Shown piece after piece: positions 60,310 to 64,000 of a stretch of DNA of 64,000 nt. The stretch's first letter is position 1. Every line of letters begins with the position of its first letter. The stretch spans positions 3,534,001 to 3,598,000 of the forward strand of contig CP099652.1 of assembly GCA_024123955.1 (NCBI GenBank), written 5' to 3'. Made by a program: the position numbers and the translations under genes. The notes beneath the pieces are model-generated. The model did not search any database and was not told the DNA's origin. It was given only the letters and a program-made list of their open reading frames with translations. This DNA is from Oxalobacteraceae bacterium OTU3CINTB1 (GTDB taxonomy: Bacteria; Pseudomonadota; Gammaproteobacteria; Burkholderiales; Burkholderiaceae_D).

Positions 60310-60822
60310 ATGAGTACCGTTTCCTTCGTTTCCGCCGCGCGCGACACCTTTCTGGGCAGTGAATTCCGTCGCAGCTACGGCTGGCTGACCGCCAGCATGC
60401 AGCGGCTGGTCGGCTCGCGCAACGATGCCGAGGACCTGGCGGCATCGGCCTTCACCGAACTGGCCGGACTCGATGATGTGAGCCATATCCGCCAACCGCG
60501 CGCGTTGTTGACGACCATCGCCCGGCGCCTGACCTACGAGTTCTGGCGCCGCCGCGATCTGGAGCGCGATTATCTGGCCGAGCTGGCGCTGGTCCCCGAG
60601 CAGTTCGATGCCTCGCCGGAGCAGGTGTGCCTGGCGGTCGACGAATTGCTGCGCATCGATGCGGCGCTGGAGCGCGTCAGCGCCAAGGCGCGCGAGGCGT
60701 TCATCCTCAGCCAGTTCGAGGAAATGGGATACGCGGAGATCGCGCAGCGTCTTGGCGTATCGGTCAGCATGGTCCGCAAATATGTCGCACAGGCCTTGAC
60801 GGCTTGCTGCGAGTGCGTTTGA
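60310..60822 (+). CDS. ECF sigma factor, FecI type
   Basis: 170-aa extracytoplasmic-function sigma factor. Region 2 is seen in RRSYGWLTASMQRLVGSRNDAEDLAASAFTELA with LLTTIARRLTYEFWRRRDLERDYL. Region 4 is DAALERVSAKAREAFILSQFEEMGYAEIAQRLGVSVSMVRKYVAQAL. Ends with the TGATG overlap of the fecR-type gene. With FecR and a TonB receptor carrying a signalling domain, it forms a cell-surface signalling cassette in which ligand binding outside activates this sigma factor. ATG 60310 is preferred over a TTG nine bases upstream. Confidence 0.9.
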   Translation: MSTVSFVSAARDTFLGSEFRRSYGWLTASMQRLVGSRNDAEDLAASAFTELAGLDDVSHIRQPRALLTTIARRLTYEFWRRRDLERDYLAELALVPEQFDASPEQVCLAVDELLRIDAALERVSAKAREAFILSQFEEMGYAEIAQRLGVSVSMVRKYVAQALTACCECV

Positions 60823-61766
60823 TGGCTGCGCCAGCGTCTGCACTACAACAAGCAGTGATGTGGGAGGTGCGCCTGCGCGAAGGCGACGCCGATGATGCCG
60901 AACTGCGCGCATTCGAGCGCTGGCGCGGCGCCACGGCGGAGAATGCGCATGCCTGGGACGCGTTACAGGAGCGGCTGGCGCGGATGGGCGGTGACGGGGC
61001 GGGCGGGGCGCTAGGTTCTTCGGCGATGGCGCATGCGCTGCGGACGCCGTCCGCGGAAAGGCGGCGTGCCCTGCGCGGCGCCTTTGCGCTGCTGGCGCTG
61101 GGCGTCGGCGCCTGGGGAGTGCGCGAGGGCGCGCATGGACTGGGACTGGACGCCGACTGGCGCAGCGCCGTGGGCGAGCGGGGCGAGGGCGTTTTGGCGG
61201 ACGGCACGCCGCTGGCCTACGATGCCGACAGCCGTATCTACCTTGCCGGCGGCGCCACCGCGCCCGTGCTGGATCTGCGACAGGGGCAGCTCTTGGTGAG
61301 GCCTTCAACTCCATCGGGAGGCACCGTTACTGTCGCCACCGCGCACGGCGCCGTCTTCTCCAGCGGCGCGATATTCAATGTGGGGCGGCTGCGGGAGCGC
61401 AGCGTGGTGTCTGTGGGCGCTGGCAGCGCGCTGCTCCGGCCCGTGGGAGGAACCGCCGTGCCGATCGAGGCCGGCCAGACTTTCTACTTCGATCACGATG
61501 GCGCCCGGGCCAGCGAGCTGTCGTTCGCCGCCGCCAGCGCCTGGACGCGCGGCGTCTTTGTCGCAGACCGCCTTCCGTTGGCGGAGCTGCTGGAGGTCTT
61601 CGGCCGCTATCGTACCGGGTTGCTGCGGGCCAGCGGCAAAGCCGCGATGCATCAGATCAGCGGCGTATTCCGTCTCGACGATATTGACGGCGCGCTGCGG
61701 CAGGTGGCCGCCGCGTTGCCTGTCAAGTTGACGCGTTATGGCCGCTATGTAGTTGTTTTCAGCTGA
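60822..61766 (+). CDS. FecR-type anti-sigma/sigma regulator
   Basis: 314-aa inner-membrane regulator. The cytoplasmic N-terminus has the DUF4880 pattern (AVMWEVRLREGDADDAELRAFERWRGATAENAHAWD). One transmembrane helix lies around residues 84-100 (ALRGAFALLALGVGAWGV). The periplasmic FecR domain follows: LADGTPLAYDADSRIYLAGG, VATAHGAVFSSGAIFNVGRL, and a C-terminal STN-like segment (LLEVFGRYRTGLLRASGKAAMHQISGVFRLDDIDGALRQVAAALPV). It would relay the signal from the TonB receptor to the sigma factor encoded just upstream. Confidence 0.9.
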   Translation: MAAPASALQQAVMWEVRLREGDADDAELRAFERWRGATAENAHAWDALQERLARMGGDGAGGALGSSAMAHALRTPSAERRRALRGAFALLALGVGAWGVREGAHGLGLDADWRSAVGERGEGVLADGTPLAYDADSRIYLAGGATAPVLDLRQGQLLVRPSTPSGGTVTVATAHGAVFSSGAIFNVGRLRERSVVSVGAGSALLRPVGGTAVPIEAGQTFYFDHDGARASELSFAAASAWTRGVFVADRLPLAELLEVFGRYRTGLLRASGKAAMHQISGVFRLDDIDGALRQVAAALPVKLTRYGRYVVVFS

Positions 61767-61880
61767 CCGCTCGCTGCCAGAAAAATATTTTCGCAACGTG
61801 CTGACGCTTTTGGATTCTCGCTGCACATGTGTTGTGAAGCCCCTCGGTTGAGGTGCACAACCACTCTAGTGAGGCACGTT

Positions 61881-64000
61881 TTGAAGAATCCACACCACAT
61901 GCTGGCGATGTTGGCCGCCACCCAGTTACTCGCCTTGCCGGCCGCGCTGGCGCAGGACGCGACACGCCAGCCGTATCAGCTGGCCGGGGCGCCGCTGGAC
62001 AAAACCCTGTTGCGCATTGCCGCCGAAAGCGGTGTGGCGCTGGCGTACGACCCGAAGCTGGTTGAGACGGCGCGCTCGGCGCCCGTCAGCGGCAATTTCA
62101 GCGCCACCGAGGCGATCACCCGCGCTTTGGAGGGTACCGGCTTCGAGCTCGCCACCAGCGGCGGCGGGCGCGCGCTGACCATCCGCCGCGCTCCGGCTCC
62201 CGCAGCGCCGGCGCGTCCGGCCACGCCGATTCAGGCGCCGATCGTGCAGACCTCGTTGCGGCAGCCCGTTTCCGCCGCCGCCGCCGCCGTGGCGCCGGCA
62301 ACCGAAGTGCTGGCGCGCGTGACGGTCAAAGGCGCCCGCCGCAACAGCGCCGATCAGGAGACCGACAACATCCAGCGCGCGCCGACATCGTCGTACCGTG
62401 TGACCGGCGACGAGGCCGAGCAGCAGAACCTGACGACGCTCGAGGATTTGCAGCAGCTGATTCCGGGCCTGGTGATACAGAGCACCGATCCGTCCGATAC
62501 CCAGATTAGCATTCGTGGCGTCGGCGACGGCGGAGGGCAGGCGAGCGGCGACGCCAATATCGGCATGCCAAGCAGCGTGGCGATCTACGTCGACAACGTG
62601 TACCTTGCGCGCGCCGGCATGTTGGGGAATGGACTGGGCGATATCGCCTATGCCGAGGTGCTCAGCGGCGCGCAGGGCGCGGCCTTCGGCGCCAACGCCA
62701 CCGGCGGCGTGTTGAATATCCATACGCGGGAGCCGTCGTTCACGCCGGAGGCATCGGCCACGGTGTCGATCGGGGAGAATGGTTACGCGCGCGGACGGGT
62801 GATGGTCTCCGGCCCTCTGGATGACAATTGGGCGGGTCGCTTGAATCTGGTCTACAGCAATAACGATGGCGCGGTCACCAATGTCCGCAACGGCAATCGC
62901 CTGAACGGAGCTTCCAGCACCGGCGCGCGCGGACAACTGTTATATAAGCAGGGCGACGCGTTCCGATTGCGGCTAAGCGCCGACTACAGCAATACCAACA
63001 GCAAGCCGACGCCGGTGCTGCTGGCCACCAATGTCTTCAGCGGCACCGACGGCTACTTGGCGAAGTCCAAGGCGATCGGGAACAACATCGTGTTCGGCCC
63101 GCAGGTCGATCTGGACGATGAAAACCGGGTACATGTGGTGCAGGGCGGCGCTTCCGCCGTCGCCGATTGGCAGCTCGAGAGCGGCTACAAGCTGCGCTCA
63201 GTGACATCGGTGCGCTACTTCCGCACAAATCCGGTAATGGCCGACGGCTTTAGCGTCAACATCTACAACAACACCGGCACCCAGGTGCGCGATCATACAT
63301 GGTCACAGGAATTGCGCCTGGAATCGCCGGTCGGCGAGGACTACGACTATGCGGTCGGCCTGAATTATCTTGGCCAGAATCTGGACACGGTGGCGCATAC
63401 CCGCTACGCCGCCGGTACGCTGGCCGGCGTGTATTACGCTTCGGCGTCGTACAACAACCTCGACGTGATCCGGTTCGGGAAACTGCGCGACCATATGCTG
63501 TCGCCTTACGCGCAAGGCACCTGGCACATCGCTTCGGGCTGGGATTTGAACGCTGGCCTGCGCTTCAATTACGAGGAGAAGAGTGGCCAGTTTGTGCGCC
63601 TCAATCGCGTGCCCTTCAATTCGGGCAACCTGAAGGAATACCATCAACTGCCATCGGGGACGCTGGTGCTGAAGTATCAATTGACGCCGGAGTGGAACAG
63701 CTATCTGGCTGGCTCCTATGGCGAAAAGTCCGGTGGCCTGAATGTCTCCGCCGGCGCCGCGCGACAGGCCGGCAACGATTCGCTGTACATCAAACCCGAG
63801 AAGACCAGAACCGCCGAATTGGGTGTGAAAGGCTCGCTGTGGGACGACAAGGTGACGGTGAAGGCAGACCTGTTCCTGACCGAGATCAGCGACTTCCAAA
63901 CCCAAGGCTACAATCCCGACGACCAACAAACCTACTTGATGAACGCCGGGAGCTTCCGCTCGCGCGGCGCCGAAACCAGTATCCGTGCCGCGCTAACGCG
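61881..64000 (+). CDS. TonB-dependent receptor with N-terminal signalling (STN) domain, partial
   Basis: Outer-membrane receptor truncated by the window end; 706 codons are present. A signal peptide (LAMLAATQLLALPAALAQ) is followed by an STN domain (about residues 32-100: YQLAGAPLDKTLLRIAAESGVALAYDPKL, GNFSATEAITRALEGTGFEL), an Ala/Pro-rich linker, and the plug (TLEDLQQLIPGLVIQSTDP, ISIRGVG, VAIYVDNVYLARAG, GANATGGVLNIHTREP). Beta-barrel strands follow to the edge. I use the TTG at 61881 because GAGG lies six bases upstream and it adds a basic residue before the hydrophobic core; ATG 61899 is the alternative. The substrate is unknown. The STN domain ties it to the adjacent FecR/FecI. Confidence 0.88.
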   Translation, partial: MKNPHHMLAMLAATQLLALPAALAQDATRQPYQLAGAPLDKTLLRIAAESGVALAYDPKLVETARSAPVSGNFSATEAITRALEGTGFELATSGGGRALTIRRAPAPAAPARPATPIQAPIVQTSLRQPVSAAAAAVAPATEVLARVTVKGARRNSADQETDNIQRAPTSSYRVTGDEAEQQNLTTLEDLQQLIPGLVIQSTDPSDTQISIRGVGDGGGQASGDANIGMPSSVAIYVDNVYLARAGMLGNGLGDIAYAEVLSGAQGAAFGANATGGVLNIHTREPSFTPEASATVSIGENGYARGRVMVSGPLDDNWAGRLNLVYSNNDGAVTNVRNGNRLNGASSTGARGQLLYKQGDAFRLRLSADYSNTNSKPTPVLLATNVFSGTDGYLAKSKAIGNNIVFGPQVDLDDENRVHVVQGGASAVADWQLESGYKLRSVTSVRYFRTNPVMADGFSVNIYNNTGTQVRDHTWSQELRLESPVGEDYDYAVGLNYLGQNLDTVAHTRYAAGTLAGVYYASASYNNLDVIRFGKLRDHMLSPYAQGTWHIASGWDLNAGLRFNYEEKSGQFVRLNRVPFNSGNLKEYHQLPSGTLVLKYQLTPEWNSYLAGSYGEKSGGLNVSAGAARQAGNDSLYIKPEKTRTAELGVKGSLWDDKVTVKADLFLTEISDFQTQGYNPDDQQTYLMNAGSFRSRGAETSIRAALT

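Overview
The window is GC-rich, densely packed bacterial DNA with short ATGA/TGATG gene overlaps. Its gene content (aerobic-type CobM/CobJ cobalamin genes, glucuronoxylan, pectin and ferulate catabolism, large hybrid kinases, a FecI/FecR/TonB receptor cassette) fits an environmental, plant-polymer-degrading betaproteobacterium, most likely Oxalobacteraceae (Massilia/Duganella type). That placement is inference. No rRNA, tRNA, CRISPR array, prophage or intact insertion sequence was found.

Layout. 1-4.9 kb: the end of a cobalamin operon on the + strand (cobM, cbiG, a cobJ-cobK fusion, a cobW-type GTPase, a HupE/UreJ metal permease). 5-7.8 kb: a duplicated DUF4394 lipoprotein, a putative zincin and a Pro/Thr-rich small lipoprotein. 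8-11.4 kb: a very large soluble hybrid kinase with two kinase modules. 11.4-25.2 kb: a glucuronoxylan locus. Its minus arm encodes a GDSL esterase, GH115 and GH67 alpha-glucuronidases and a LacI regulator. Its plus arm encodes glucarate dehydratase, a FAH-family enzyme, an SMP-30 lactonase and a GH3 glycosidase. Together they could deacetylate xylan, remove (methyl)glucuronic acid and feed it into oxidative aldarate catabolism. 25.3-31.7 kb: a GH35-like enzyme behind a leader that holds an intrinsic terminator, pyruvate oxidase, and a short UvrA paralogue. 31.8-39.6 kb: a ferulate operon (hydratase/lyase, vanillin dehydrogenase, feruloyl-CoA synthase, an orphan periplasmic binding protein, a tannase/feruloyl-esterase-like lipoprotein) divergent from a MarR regulator. 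39.6-41 kb: a cation/proton antiporter. 41-46.6 kb: a minus-strand group of amino-acid-type ABC transporter, glycosylasparaginase, CutC and ROK kinase that looks like a scavenging unit for N-glycan stubs (GlcNAc-Asn). 46.7-48.7 kb: DUF445 and pentapeptide-repeat proteins. 48.7-52 kb: two tandem secreted PL1 pectate lyases. 52-57.4 kb: an amino-acid permease, then CdaR divergent from an aldarate permease and glycerate kinase. 57.5-64 kb: a membrane hybrid kinase, then FecI, FecR and a TonB-dependent receptor cut by the window end.

The most unusual signal is non-coding. The leaders of both pectate lyases share a three-hairpin layout with a conserved motif of about 42 nt. The middle hairpin differs in sequence but keeps its pairing, which suggests a structured cis-regulatory RNA. 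Several regulator sites can also be read directly: a xyl-box-like dyad, a MarR dyad in the ferulate divergent region, a LacI-type dyad inside the GH3 promoter, a 24-bp palindrome before the first pectate lyase, and paired sites between cdaR and its target.
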